Part shown: positions 1 through 8,826 of the stretch, piece by piece | How positions within the stretch are numbered: position 1 is the first letter of the stretch | Layout of the letters: each line of letters opens with the position of its first letter | Assembly (NCBI GenBank): GCA_964397305.1 | Contig: CAYNIP010000006.1 | Span: forward strand, 1-64,000 | Direction of reading: 5' to 3' | Source: JAAUTY01 sp964397305 | GTDB taxonomy: Bacteria > Cyanobacteriota > Cyanobacteriia > Cyanobacteriales > Spirulinaceae | Length of the DNA: 64,000 bases | Notes under the pieces: model-generated | Told to the model about the DNA's origin: nothing | The model's database searches: none | What the model saw: the letters and a program-made list of their open reading frames with translations, nothing else | Program-made: the position numbers and the translations under genes

Positions 1-74
1 CCTTGCCTGCTTCTCTGATTAGTTTCACTTATCACCACAGATCCTGGAGAGCCAAATTAGATCGATTGCCCTGA

Positions 75-878
75 ATGCTGCATTACACCTACCACGACAC
101 CCCTTGCCCCCATATTTACCTACCGGAACTACTCCCCCCCGAACGCTATCAGGCCTTGCGCTTTCCTACTCTGAATCCCAGGGCCCAAGGACGCATCGGC
201 CGGGATCTGTTTAGCGGAGAACCGGAGTATGAGACAGTGATTCAGTCTGAGGGCTGGCGGGAGCTGCATCAGCTCTTCAGCAGCCGTGAGTTTGTGGCTT
301 GGGTCCTCGCTATTTTTGCCAACGACTTGCGCCGCTTTCACTGTGCGGTGGACCCGCAACAGATGCAAGTCGTTCCCTGCACCGAAACCCGTGAGCAATT
401 TGCCACCCAGAGCCAAGCTCTGGCGGGACTTCATGAGGTCAATCACCTGTTTACCCGCTTTGACTTCCAGGCGGCGGATGTGACCTATCGCCCCTATGTT
501 CACTTGGACTACCCGCGCCGCTTGACGGGAGGGCTGCTCTTTTTTGCCGATGCAGAGGAGGAGGGGCTAGAGGGGGGTGAATTCTCTCTCTATCGCGATC
601 GCCTCTTTGCCAATGACCGCACCTGTCGGTGGCCCCAGCGCGTCTGTTCTTACCCCTTTCGGCATAATAGTGGCGTGATCTTTTTGAACTGTAATACTGG
701 CTTTCATGGGCCGAGCCCGATTCGCGCCCTAGGCGGCCTACGCAAGTGGGTGTACTACTCCATTTCCAGCCACCAACCGGTTTGGCCTTGCCCAAAACCC
801 CAAGGGTTGGCTCGGGCAAAAGTCGAAGCTTACAATACCTTGCGCTGGGCCAAGCGCCGGATTATGGCGCGGCCCTAG
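75..878 (+). CDS. 2OG-Fe(II) oxygenase-like protein
   Basis: The 267-residue protein carries a recognisable iron- and 2-oxoglutarate-binding jelly-roll core: HLD at 143-145 (first His and Asp ligands), GFHGPSPI with the distal His at 211, and GLRKWVYYS where Arg223 would hold the 2-oxoglutarate carboxylate. The stretch RRLTGGLLFF after the HxD motif is also typical. The family hydroxylates or otherwise oxidises proteins, lipids or small molecules; the substrate here is unknown. There is no signal peptide or membrane segment, so it should be cytosolic. It stands alone on the plus strand, 191 bases before a sulfotransferase gene, and the two could modify related molecules, which is only an inference. 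No strong ribosome site is seen before the chosen ATG. Confidence 0.75.
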   Translation: MLHYTYHDTPCPHIYLPELLPPERYQALRFPTLNPRAQGRIGRDLFSGEPEYETVIQSEGWRELHQLFSSREFVAWVLAIFANDLRRFHCAVDPQQMQVVPCTETREQFATQSQALAGLHEVNHLFTRFDFQAADVTYRPYVHLDYPRRLTGGLLFFADAEEEGLEGGEFSLYRDRLFANDRTCRWPQRVCSYPFRHNSGVIFLNCNTGFHGPSPIRALGGLRKWVYYSISSHQPVWPCPKPQGLARAKVEAYNTLRWAKRRIMARP

Positions 879-944
879 GGGGTTTGGTCTGGAGCCTCTT
901 ACAGCATTTTTCTTGCTAGTAAAGTACGTAGCCCTCACCCCAAA

Positions 945-967
945 CCCCTCTCCCAGAGGGCGAGGGG
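945..967. repeat. GC-rich stem-loop (REP-like)
   Basis: CCCCTCTCCC and GGGCGAGGGG face each other around a three-base loop (AGA), giving a ten-pair stem with one mismatch. It lies 67 bases after the oxygenase gene. There is no T run, so it looks more like one of the dispersed C/G-rich cyanobacterial repeats than a classical terminator; a related C/G-rich hairpin is at 12002-12038. Confidence 0.5.
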
Positions 968-1069
968 CTTTAGCTGTATTGCGCTAGGTTAAAACCTGCT
1001 GTAGGCCGGTTCAGAAATTTAAACAAGGTTGCTACATCAATCATGGGGTTCAGCCCAGCTTGAGGGGTT

Positions 1070-1900
1070 ATGGTCTTTCAGAAACTGGCACGCAAATTGG
1101 ATCTATGGCTGGTGGGGGCGGGCGATCGCCACTGTGATCCCCAAGTTTCAACTTACTTAATCTCCTTCCCTAAAACCGGACGCACATGGCTACGTCTCTT
1201 GATCGGCAAGGTGCTCTGCGAGCAGTATGGTCTTGAGGAATCCCGGCTCCTCGATTTGCGAGAGCTGACCCGACAAGCGGGCTTGCCTGGGGTGGATGTT
1301 TCCCACGATGGTTCTGACGTGAGCCACGGCTATGAGTTTTTTAAGTTCGCCCGAGATAAGTCTATTTTCGCGAGCAAAAAGATTATATTTTTGCTACGCG
1401 ATCCCCGCGATGTTATGGTCTCTTGCTACTTTCAAGCTACAAAGCGAGATTATCGCACGACCCAATACAACGGGACTTTGAGTGAGTTTATTCGTAGCCA
1501 TCGCTATGGTGTGCATAAGCTGTTGGATTTTTACACGATCTGGTGGCGGGCTCAATCGCAATGCCAAGCTTTCTTACTGGTACGCTATGAAGTCTTGCAC
1601 GCGCAGGGAGTGCAGGAGTTGGGGCGTGTGATGCAATTTTTGGGGCTTGATACTAGCCCTGAGGTTCTAGCGCGGGCGGTTGCCTTTGCGGAGTTTAGCA
1701 ACATGAAAAAGCTAGAGCAGGCTCAGGTCTTGGGCGATCGCGTTTTGCAGCCGACCAATCCCCATGACCCGGAATCCTACAAGGTGCGGCGGGGGCAAAT
1801 TGGGGGCTATCGGGACTATTTGAGCCTAGACGACATTGCCTATCTAGAGCAGGCCCTAGGGCAGTGGGGCTGCCCCTGGGTCCAGGAATTCTATCGCTAG
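1070..1900 (+). CDS. sulfotransferase domain protein
   Basis: This 276-residue protein has both PAPS-binding signatures of the cytosolic sulfotransferase fold: the 5'-phosphosulfate loop FPKTGRTW at 33-40 and the 3'-phosphate segment IIFLLRDPRDVMVSCYF at 105-121. The end of the family, where the KxRRGxxGGYRDYL-type sequence follows, is also present near 245-256. It should transfer sulfate from PAPS to a hydroxyl or amino group of a small molecule, glycan or lipid. The ATG at 1070 is preceded by GAGGGG at a suitable distance. A second, unrelated-length sulfotransferase is at 61391-62593, and a nucleotidase that could recycle the PAP by-product is at 20071-21036, so the strain appears to invest in sulfation. 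The acceptor is unknown. Confidence 0.85.
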   Translation: MVFQKLARKLDLWLVGAGDRHCDPQVSTYLISFPKTGRTWLRLLIGKVLCEQYGLEESRLLDLRELTRQAGLPGVDVSHDGSDVSHGYEFFKFARDKSIFASKKIIFLLRDPRDVMVSCYFQATKRDYRTTQYNGTLSEFIRSHRYGVHKLLDFYTIWWRAQSQCQAFLLVRYEVLHAQGVQELGRVMQFLGLDTSPEVLARAVAFAEFSNMKKLEQAQVLGDRVLQPTNPHDPESYKVRRGQIGGYRDYLSLDDIAYLEQALGQWGCPWVQEFYR

Positions 1901-1904
1901 CACG

Positions 1905-1935
1905 GGGCGCATCTCAGTGAGGCAAGTTTGCCCTC
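1905..1935 (+). repeat. partial, decayed copy of the 90-bp MITE
   Basis: GGGCGCATCTCA followed by a 19-base stretch that ends in TTTGCCCTC closely matches the first third of the 90-bp element found intact at 41153-41242 (GGGTGCATCTCA...TTTACCCTC). The remaining two thirds and the distal inverted repeat are not recognisable. It lies just after the sulfotransferase stop codon. Confidence 0.6.
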
Positions 1936-2030
1936 TCTGCGAGAAGCCGCGGCCCCTCTGGCTGATTCTTGACTGAAATAACGATAGTCAGCCGCGCCCT
2001 CAAGCGAGGGTAGCGGTCCGCTAGTTAACG

Positions 2031-2687
2031 CTAGTAGAAGCCCGGTAAGCTGAGGTCAGCGCCGAGGATGACATCGAGATCCCGATAAGGGTCGATCGAG
2101 ATCACTTCGACTTGTTGCCGGGAGAAGAGGCCGGTTGCCGCACCCAAGCCAGCTCCACCGAGGACTTTCCAAATGCTAATCCGGCGGTTGCCGATGATCC
2201 CTGAGAGGAGGGTGGCCGCCCCAGCGCCGATAGCGGCGTTGCGGAGCACGGCTTGGGTATCAACCCCTTGATCGATGACTTCAGTGCGGGTGACGACCTG
2301 GGACTCCGCCACGAGGGGGAGGGAGCCGCGATCCCAGCGCAACTCCTGAGCGACAAACTGGGCGCCCCGGCCTACGGGCCTCAGCTCACCGATGACCTCA
2401 CTCCCGGCGGGGATGAGCAGGCGATCGCGGGAGTCGCGGATATTCGCCGCTACCGTCGCTGTCAGGGGCACTGTTTCCCCGGGGGCCAGGAAAATCTTTT
2501 CCGCCTCGTCATACCGTAGGGGTAGTGCCGTGCCGGCGGGGATTGTGGTTGAAGGAGCGGGCAGGGGGCGAGTACTTCCCGGGGGCCGGAGGATCTGGGC
2601 GGCGACCGGGAGGGTGGAGCCCGAAAAGCAGGCGATCGCCAGCAAGACGGTCAGGGCTGGCTTCCAGGCAGGGGGGGAGGAGGGCAT
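2031..2687 (-). CDS. secreted or periplasmic cyanobacterial hypothetical protein
   Basis: The 218-residue product starts with a signal peptide: a hydrophobic run near residues 10-28 ending in PVAAQ. After a Pro-rich linker comes a beta-rich part with IPAGTALPLRYD and LIPAGSEVIGEL, phrases reminiscent of the TrbI/VirB10-like beta-barrel proteins. Then follows a glycine/alanine-rich hydrophobic stretch (about 148-190, AAIGAGAATLLSGIIGN) that could insert in or lie on a membrane. I do not recognise a defined function. It is the last gene of a minus-strand series that begins at 9276, 61 bases after the small membrane protein gene at 2749-3126. Confidence 0.6.
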   Translation of the reverse strand: MPSSPPAWKPALTVLLAIACFSGSTLPVAAQILRPPGSTRPLPAPSTTIPAGTALPLRYDEAEKIFLAPGETVPLTATVAANIRDSRDRLLIPAGSEVIGELRPVGRGAQFVAQELRWDRGSLPLVAESQVVTRTEVIDQGVDTQAVLRNAAIGAGAATLLSGIIGNRRISIWKVLGGAGLGAATGLFSRQQVEVISIDPYRDLDVILGADLSLPGFY

Positions 2688-2748
2688 AGTAAGGGGACCA
2701 AAGAACTTGGACCTAGGAGGACGCCCCCGCGACGCTGGAAGTTCCGTT

Positions 2749-3126
2749 TCAGGTCCGGGGCAGCCGCTTCACTGCAACGACCTGCACCGCCCAGCGTGCG
2801 ACTTGAGGGGCGCGCTGGGGCTGGTATTGGTGCAGCCAAACAGCGGCGGCCTGGGTGGTCAGGCAGGTAGCCCCTAAGCTGAAGAGAACGAAGGTGACTG
2901 GGGTGACAACGCCAATGACCAGCCAGGTACTCACATGCAGGGCCAGCACCACGGCCAACCCACTACCGAGGAGGGCTGTCCCGCGCAGGCGCTGATCGGA
3001 GCGCACCAGGAGCCAGAGGGTGGCGAGGGTGGCGAGTAAATTGGCTGGCACGAGCACTGTACAGATTGCCCCACAATGTTGACGCGACCAATCACTAGCG
3101 AAGGCGGCGATTTCAGGGGCAGACAT
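2749..3126 (-). CDS. small integral membrane protein, unknown function
   Basis: The 125-residue protein contains about three hydrophobic segments: around residues 20-42 (CTVLVPANLLATLATLWLLV), 48-70 (GTALLGSGLAVVLALHV) and 72-95 (IGVVTPVTFVLFSLGATC). It begins with a short acidic/polar N-terminus and ends with a basic tail (KRLPRT). No catalytic motif is visible. A perfect 16-base palindrome and three 12-base direct repeats lie 65-140 bases upstream, so this gene may have its own regulated promoter rather than being read only from upstream genes. Confidence 0.55.
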   Translation of the reverse strand: MSAPEIAAFASDWSRQHCGAICTVLVPANLLATLATLWLLVRSDQRLRGTALLGSGLAVVLALHVSTWLVIGVVTPVTFVLFSLGATCLTTQAAAVWLHQYQPQRAPQVARWAVQVVAVKRLPRT

Positions 3127-3190
3127 ACGAAGCCTCGTTGAGAATACTGAGTCTCTATTTTAACGGGTGCAGCCCCCACTCGCCTCGAGG

Positions 3191-3206
3191 TTTAACGATC
3201 GTTAAA
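3191..3206. promoter_or_regulatory. perfect 16-bp palindrome, possible operator
   Basis: TTTAACGATCGTTAAA reads identically on both strands. It sits 65 bases upstream of the start codon of the minus-strand membrane protein gene (2749-3126), a plausible place for a dimeric repressor or activator site. The regulator is not known. Confidence 0.45.
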
Positions 3207-3228
3207 GATTTTCACGGCCGGTAGTCCT

Positions 3229-3264
3229 AAAAATTTCAGGAAAAATTTCAGGAAAAATTTCAGG
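3229..3264. repeat. three perfect 12-bp tandem repeats
   Basis: The unit AAAAATTTCAGG occurs three times without a mismatch at 3229-3240, 3241-3252 and 3253-3264. The array lies between the 3' end of the large Ig-like gene (stop at 3289) and the palindrome at 3191-3206. The 12-base spacing and AT-rich phase could serve protein binding, or it may be simple slippage. Confidence 0.85.
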
Positions 3265-3288
3265 ATCAGGCGCGTCGGCTAGCCGCAT

Positions 3289-6200
3289 TTAATCAAACTG
3301 GGGCGGTGTCACGAAGGGCGATCGCCGGCCGGCTTCCTCCTCAAGGGGAGTGCGGCGGCGCTCCTCCGGAACGGCCTCGGGATCAGCGACCGAGGGCTCA
3401 AGGACCGTGGTCTCAATCACGAGGGAGCGCTGCACCTGCTCGCCAGCAGCGTTGGTGGCCTGGAGCGTCACCGTCTGCTGGGTCGTCTGCTGGCTGAGGG
3501 GAAACCGAAGACTGCCTTCAGGGGCGACATTACCGGGAGCGGGGAGCAGGGACACCTGCACATTCTCGCCGCCCTCAACAGCCCAGGAGAGGCGGAGCCC
3601 CTGAGGTGGCCGGCGGGGATCAACCACTGCTTGGTACTTCAGGGGCGCATCGCGGCCGTTGAGCTGAAAGGCGGTGATTCTCAAGCCCCGCTCAGGGGCG
3701 GGCAAGATTTTGACCAGGGCTGTCTGCTTTTGATCCGCCGGGAGACCGACCCCCAGCTTGGCGATCGCCACCAGTTCAAAAATATAGTCTCCCCCCGCCG
3801 TGGCGGCCGTGGGCACGGCCGTGCAGGTCAGCTGCCCTGCGTCCAAGGCGCAAAAGGGAGCCAGGACCTCCGGGACACCGCCGCTAAAGTCGTAGCTCTG
3901 ACTGGCGACCACCACTTCCCCTTCGGGAGACCGTCCGACGAGGCGCAGTTCCGCCAACTGATTGGCCTGGGCAATGGTCCAGTTCAATTGGATCGACTCC
4001 CCGACTGCTTCGGAGTAGCGGGGTTGGGTCGTGCTCAGCTCCACCACTTGGGGCGGTTCTGGCTGTTCGACCACCAGGGTATCGGTGGTTTGGCTCAGGG
4101 GCGTCTCGCCCTCATTTTGCCGGGGAACCACCGTGAGTTCAAAGGTATAGCTCCCCGGCTCTGTCACCAGGCGCGGCAACTGCTCGCAGCGCAGGCGATT
4201 GTCGGCAATCGTGCAGTAGGGTTCCAGTTCCAGGGGCAGTCCCTGCCGCAGGTCGTAGGTTTGCTCAGGACTCAGGACGACTTGCTCCGGGGAGCGACCC
4301 ACCAGGCGCAGTTCCCGAATCTGATCCGGGTTCAACACTTCAAAGTCAAACTGCACGGCACGAATCAGGGGCGGGGGCACGGCGGTCAAGAGCGGCGCGG
4401 TCAGGTTGAGTTCAAACACGGGCGGGGGCAGCTCAGCGGCCGCCTCGTCCGCCGCCGGGGCCGTGATGGCCGTGGCCAGGGCCGCTGGTTCCGTCTCGGG
4501 GAGCAGGCGTGCTCGCAGGTTGAGGATGCGGGGCAGGGGGCGGGGGGTAATCGCGATTGGGCCGATGGTCTGGGTGGCGATAGTGGCTTGGCGGCCCTTG
4601 GCGATCGCCGTCAAAGTAAAGGTGTAAGTCCCCACCTCTCGGGCATCCGTGCTGACATTGGCGCAGCTCAGCACCCGCTCCAGGGTGCAAAAATCCTCCA
4701 GTTCCGGCGGGAGTCCCCGGCTGAGGTCGTAGCTGAGGGTTTCCACCGGGGCCCCCCGATCTTCCGGCTGGCCCTCAAGGCGGAGGGCTTGCAGGCGGCG
4801 GGGCTGGCTGATCTGCCAGTTGAGCCGGATGGCATCTCCATCCGTTTCGCGGTAGAGCGGCGAGACGGAGCTGAACTCGAGGACGCGCGGCGGCACGGGG
4901 GGACGGAAGAAGAACCACCAGACGAGGAACACGAGGGTGGCGATCGCCCCCAAGGCTGTGATCACCACCAGGAGCAATTGCCACCAGGGCCGCGCCTGCC
5001 AAACCAGGGTGCCTTCCAGGGCATCCACGGGCAGGGGCTGCTCGTAGCGATCGCGCAGATCCACGAAGAAGTTAAACTCTCGCCCATTGCCCAGCCAAGG
5101 CCGATACCACCACTTATTGGGCTTGACCTCGAGAAAGAGCTTGCCCGTTGCGTCGCTCTCGATCTGGATTTCCTCCGGGCTGAGAGTATAGGTGCAAAGC
5201 TCCTCCTCGCTGTCCCCTCGAGCGCTGGCCAGGAGTTCACGGCTGGTATTGCCCAGATTCACGGCCCGCAATTCATAGAGCCCTTCCCCCTGCTTGACCT
5301 TGCTCAGAATCGCCCGCAGTTCCACCTCCAGCTCATAGACCGGCAGCACCTCGAGATAGACCACATCGATCAGGATCAAATCGCGGTTATTCGCCGAAGT
5401 CAGGCAGATCGTGGGGTAGTACTGCCCAGCTCGGACGCGCGGCGGCAGGTTGAACAGGATCAGGATTTCGCCGCGACTGTTGGGGTTGAGGGCGAGGCTA
5501 GCCCCAGCCAGAGCCAGGCCCAGCTCTTGCAAGCCCTCGGGGTAGATAATCGTGTACCAGTCTTCAGGAAAGTCGTTGCACTGCACCCGAAACCGATCCA
5601 CGCGGTTCGAGCGATTGTTCACCAGCACTCGCACTTCAAAGGGTTGGCCCGGCTGCACAATCGCGGGTTTGGTCGCACGGGTGGTCGGCAGCAGCGTGAA
5701 GGTAGGGTCATTGACCTGGGCCGCCGTTTGCACCGGAGGCAACACTTGCAGGCGGCCGCTGTGACGAATCGGGGTTTCCTCGGGGTAATGCTGGGGCGCG
5801 TCGGCTACGAGGACGTAGGGGTAGGAGCCCGGCAGGGTTTGCACCGGGATGGGAAACTGGAACACCACCTCGCTGCTTTGCTGGGGGCTGAGGGCTAGGC
5901 GTTCCTCCGGGGCCACACACCATTGATGCAGGGGCTGACTCGCGCCGTCAATGTAGAGGTCGATGATCGCGCCGATGGGCCCCTGGTTGCTGAGGGTGAC
6001 GCGCAGTTCAAAGGTCTGGCCGGCGGCGATCGCATAGTCCCCCGAGGGATTGGCCACCAGCGCCAAGGGGCCCCCAGCACTGGCACTAAAGCCCGCATTG
6101 GCGCTCAGGCTGCTGCGCTCTTCGCGGCTGAATCGTGCTTGGTAGTGGGGCTCCTCGCTGGTGCTGAGCAGGCCGACGAACCCGCGCTGAACGAGGTCTT

Positions 6201-6369
6201 CGAGCCGGGCCCGGGCCGTGATCGGGTCAAGGTTAAACTGGGCGGCAACCCGGTCAGGAGTGACATCTTCCTGGCTGAGGAGCCAACGGGCTAGGGTGGC
6301 TAATTCGGGCGGGAGATCAGCAGTGTCGCCAACCGCACGGTCAGCAGTAGGACGCTCGCCAAAGGTCAT
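3289..6369 (-). CDS. large single-pass membrane protein with winged-helix-like N-terminus and Ig-like repeats
   Basis: The 1026-residue protein has a clear modular layout. Residues 20-65 (ELATLARWLLSQEDVTPDRV..ARLEDLVQRG) look like a small helix-turn-helix or winged-helix module. Residues 100-460 form several beta-rich Ig-like or CARDB-like domains. One membrane segment runs from about 463 to 488 (QLLLVVITALGAIATLVFLV). Beyond it are three tandem repeats of about 110 residues, each with LNW/FDF, LRL.G, YDL..G.P.ELE.FC and a closing YTFELT-type strand with two cysteines, then a proline/acid-rich tail. There is no signal peptide. Gene order and shared Ig-like architecture tie it to the WD40 protein encoded directly upstream (6487-8643). 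Function is not known; a scaffold at the cell envelope is my inference. Confidence 0.65.
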   Translation of the reverse strand: MTFGERPTADRAVGDTADLPPELATLARWLLSQEDVTPDRVAAQFNLDPITARARLEDLVQRGFVGLLSTSEEPHYQARFSREERSSLSANAGFSASAGGPLALVANPSGDYAIAAGQTFELRVTLSNQGPIGAIIDLYIDGASQPLHQWCVAPEERLALSPQQSSEVVFQFPIPVQTLPGSYPYVLVADAPQHYPEETPIRHSGRLQVLPPVQTAAQVNDPTFTLLPTTRATKPAIVQPGQPFEVRVLVNNRSNRVDRFRVQCNDFPEDWYTIIYPEGLQELGLALAGASLALNPNSRGEILILFNLPPRVRAGQYYPTICLTSANNRDLILIDVVYLEVLPVYELEVELRAILSKVKQGEGLYELRAVNLGNTSRELLASARGDSEEELCTYTLSPEEIQIESDATGKLFLEVKPNKWWYRPWLGNGREFNFFVDLRDRYEQPLPVDALEGTLVWQARPWWQLLLVVITALGAIATLVFLVWWFFFRPPVPPRVLEFSSVSPLYRETDGDAIRLNWQISQPRRLQALRLEGQPEDRGAPVETLSYDLSRGLPPELEDFCTLERVLSCANVSTDAREVGTYTFTLTAIAKGRQATIATQTIGPIAITPRPLPRILNLRARLLPETEPAALATAITAPAADEAAAELPPPVFELNLTAPLLTAVPPPLIRAVQFDFEVLNPDQIRELRLVGRSPEQVVLSPEQTYDLRQGLPLELEPYCTIADNRLRCEQLPRLVTEPGSYTFELTVVPRQNEGETPLSQTTDTLVVEQPEPPQVVELSTTQPRYSEAVGESIQLNWTIAQANQLAELRLVGRSPEGEVVVASQSYDFSGGVPEVLAPFCALDAGQLTCTAVPTAATAGGDYIFELVAIAKLGVGLPADQKQTALVKILPAPERGLRITAFQLNGRDAPLKYQAVVDPRRPPQGLRLSWAVEGGENVQVSLLPAPGNVAPEGSLRFPLSQQTTQQTVTLQATNAAGEQVQRSLVIETTVLEPSVADPEAVPEERRRTPLEEEAGRRSPFVTPPQFD

Positions 6370-6486
6370 AGGTTGTGATCGCTAATCAGTTGAGCGGACG
6401 GTCGCGAGACAGGGGGCTGACTGCCCTAGTTATCGAGTACCGGCCAGGTCTTTGTCAATCCGCAGTAGGCCGAAATACCACCCGAT

Positions 6487-8643
6487 TTACTGGGGATTCT
6501 GGTCCAGAGTGCGGGGGAGTTGGAGTTGGCAGTCGGGGCTGGTGGGAGCCTCGCGATAGAGGTACACCTGGTGGTCGTTGCCTCCGGCCGCGATCAGCAG
6601 GCGATCGCCCACCAGCCGAATGTCAGTACTATTCAGTTCCGTGCGGCGGCGAGCCACCCGCCGCCCGTCGATAAACTTGCCCGCCCGACGACCGGCCCCC
6701 GCCAAGGGCCAGAGCATCAAGCGACCGTCATCGCCAGCGCTGCTGAGGTAACAGCCGCTGTCTGTAAGGGCGAGGGAACGGATGGGCTCGCCGTCATTGT
6801 CCCAACGATCCACCAGCTCGCATTCCCCATTGCCCAGCAGGCAGGGGCGCAAGTTCCACACCGAGATGTTCCCCTGGTTATCCGCCGCGGCGAGCAGGTA
6901 GGGCTGGTCGGCGGCGGTCGCGAGGCTGGTGAAGTAGTCATCTTGGCCGCCCCGATCGTAGGGAATGACCTGCTGGGTATCGGTGCGCCAGTTCCAGAGC
7001 ACGAGCTGGTTGTAGCGTCCGGCGATCGCCACCACGGCTTCCTCCGGGCCGACGAGGGCAATGTCCGACACCGCGAAATCAAACTGGCGATCGCCCACCC
7101 GCTCCACCGCGTCCTGGCCTGCCTCGATCGGGAGCTGCCACTGCAACACCAAGCCGCTGCCGTGGCCGCTGAACAGGGTGCGAGCATCGCGGCTAAAGGT
7201 GAGGCCGAGCACCCGGTCATCTCGCTGGAAGGAGAAGCTTGCTAGGGGTTGACGGGCCTGGGGAGCGAGCAGATTCCAGAGCTGGATCTCGCCATTTTCT
7301 AGACCCAGGGCGACTTGATTGTTATGCACCGGGCGATAGCGCAGGGTTCGCACCGCCTTCTCGGCCCGGGCAAAAGTTCCCCGGGGGCTCAGACGCCCGC
7401 CCTGGCGTCGCCAGTCCCGGGCTGTCTGGTCGTTGGAGCCGCTGGCAATGCGATCGCCCAGGCCACTAATCTGCACCACATTGACCGGCCCCGCGTGTTG
7501 GCGCAAGGTCGTCTGCAAGCCCCACAGCCACCCAGCCAGCACCAGCAGTAGTATGGCCGTCAAGCCCTGCAACCAGCGGGGAGCCAGGGGCAACACCCGC
7601 AACGCCAGCGGTAAGGTGGCCGGCTCTAGGGGCACGCGGGCATCCGAGGGAGTGATTTCCACCTCAAATTCCAGCAACTGCCCCCAGCCCAGCCAGCGAC
7701 GACGGGGCTGCACCACCAGCTCGCTCGTGGCAGTTGAGTCCGGGGCTAGCACGACGCTGGCGGGCTCAAAGCTCAGGTCTGCCAGTTGTGCCTCCGCCTC
7801 CCGGACCTGAAGACGCAGATCCTGAGGCAGGTTGCTGACATTGTTGAACGCCAGGGAATAGGTGGCAACGGCGGCCTGGCGCTGGGGCAGCCAGGGACGC
7901 GACAGGGGCAGCCGCTGCTCCGTGGGTTCCAGGGTCGCTGTCAGCCGGCCCGTGGGCAAGATTTGCAGCCGACCGGCCGCCCGGACGGGCGCACCTCCCT
8001 CGGGGGTCACTTGCACGACAAAGGGATAATCCCGCCCGACGGCGTAGCGGGCTACGGGCAGCCGACCGCTGATGCTGGTGTCGGCCCCTTGGTGGGGCGG
8101 GAGCTGGAGGGCGCGGGGCTCTGGCTCCAGCAACCAATCCCCCGGTAGATCGAGCAAGACGAGTTCCGCCGCTAGCAGCCGTTTGCTCGGGTTGTGAAGC
8201 CGTACTGGAATCTCGAAGGCCTCTTCCGGCCGGGCTTGCAGCTCGGGCTGGGGCAGCTCGAGGGTCAGCCCCACAGCCCCGGCCCCCGGCTCGACCGTGA
8301 GCCGGAGGACTTGCCGCTCTTCGGCGCTCAGTTCCACGGAGAAGACCCGCACGGTCAGGTTGATCAGGCCGGCAAAGCCGGGGACGGGGGACTGGAGGAT
8401 GGCCACTTGAAATTCGGTGGTGTCTCCCGGCGGCTTTTTGCTGGCGACTTCGGGGGCGAGTCGATACCAGCGGGGTGCTGCTTCGGGCTCGACGCCGACG
8501 GCGAGGATTTCAAGCTGAAAGCTGGCGAAGCGATCGCTACGATTGGTGACGCGCACGCTGAACTCAGTGCCGGTTTCACCCGGTTGGAGGCTGAGTTCTT
8601 TGCGCTTGATATAGACACCGATAAGGCTGGTTTGCAGGTTCAT
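6487..8643 (-). CDS. Ig-like single-pass membrane protein with C-terminal WD40 propeller
   Basis: The 718-residue protein has Ig-like/CARDB-like beta domains over residues 1-350, one membrane segment at 357-376 (LQGLTAILLLVLAGWLWGLQ) and a WD40-type beta-propeller from about 383 to 700. The propeller repeats show the usual endings, such as IASGSNDQTARDW, GEIQLWNL, GLVLQWQL, GNISVWNL and GRLMLWPL. The start at 8643 gives MNLQTSLIGVYI without a signal peptide. WD40 propellers are protein-binding platforms, so this may be one half of a membrane complex together with the 1026-residue protein 117 bases downstream. Substrate or partners cannot be stated. Confidence 0.7.
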   Translation of the reverse strand: MNLQTSLIGVYIKRKELSLQPGETGTEFSVRVTNRSDRFASFQLEILAVGVEPEAAPRWYRLAPEVASKKPPGDTTEFQVAILQSPVPGFAGLINLTVRVFSVELSAEERQVLRLTVEPGAGAVGLTLELPQPELQARPEEAFEIPVRLHNPSKRLLAAELVLLDLPGDWLLEPEPRALQLPPHQGADTSISGRLPVARYAVGRDYPFVVQVTPEGGAPVRAAGRLQILPTGRLTATLEPTEQRLPLSRPWLPQRQAAVATYSLAFNNVSNLPQDLRLQVREAEAQLADLSFEPASVVLAPDSTATSELVVQPRRRWLGWGQLLEFEVEITPSDARVPLEPATLPLALRVLPLAPRWLQGLTAILLLVLAGWLWGLQTTLRQHAGPVNVVQISGLGDRIASGSNDQTARDWRRQGGRLSPRGTFARAEKAVRTLRYRPVHNNQVALGLENGEIQLWNLLAPQARQPLASFSFQRDDRVLGLTFSRDARTLFSGHGSGLVLQWQLPIEAGQDAVERVGDRQFDFAVSDIALVGPEEAVVAIAGRYNQLVLWNWRTDTQQVIPYDRGGQDDYFTSLATAADQPYLLAAADNQGNISVWNLRPCLLGNGECELVDRWDNDGEPIRSLALTDSGCYLSSAGDDGRLMLWPLAGAGRRAGKFIDGRRVARRRTELNSTDIRLVGDRLLIAAGGNDHQVYLYREAPTSPDCQLQLPRTLDQNPQ

Positions 8644-8826
8644 GGGATTGAGCCCGGGATGGCCGAGGAAGGGGCGATTACCCTAACCAAACGGTGGCGA
8701 GGGGGTCACTAAGGGTTGATCCTAGCTTGCTTGGCGATCGCCAAGGGACTGGGTATCGCGACCCCGAATCACGGGGCTAGGCCGTCTCGAAACAACCCGT
8801 CCGGGGGCCGCGTCGTTCTGCTGGCT

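Noticed and set aside
3631..5898. A 755-codon open frame on the plus strand
   Set aside because: It is the antisense shadow of the large Ig-like gene on the minus strand; the encoded protein has a low-complexity Gly/Gln/Arg composition with no domain pattern, and the minus-strand frame has clear domains and a membrane helix.
6520..7245. A 241-codon plus-strand frame opposite the WD40 gene
   Set aside because: Antisense to the propeller repeats; it has no ribosome site and no family features.
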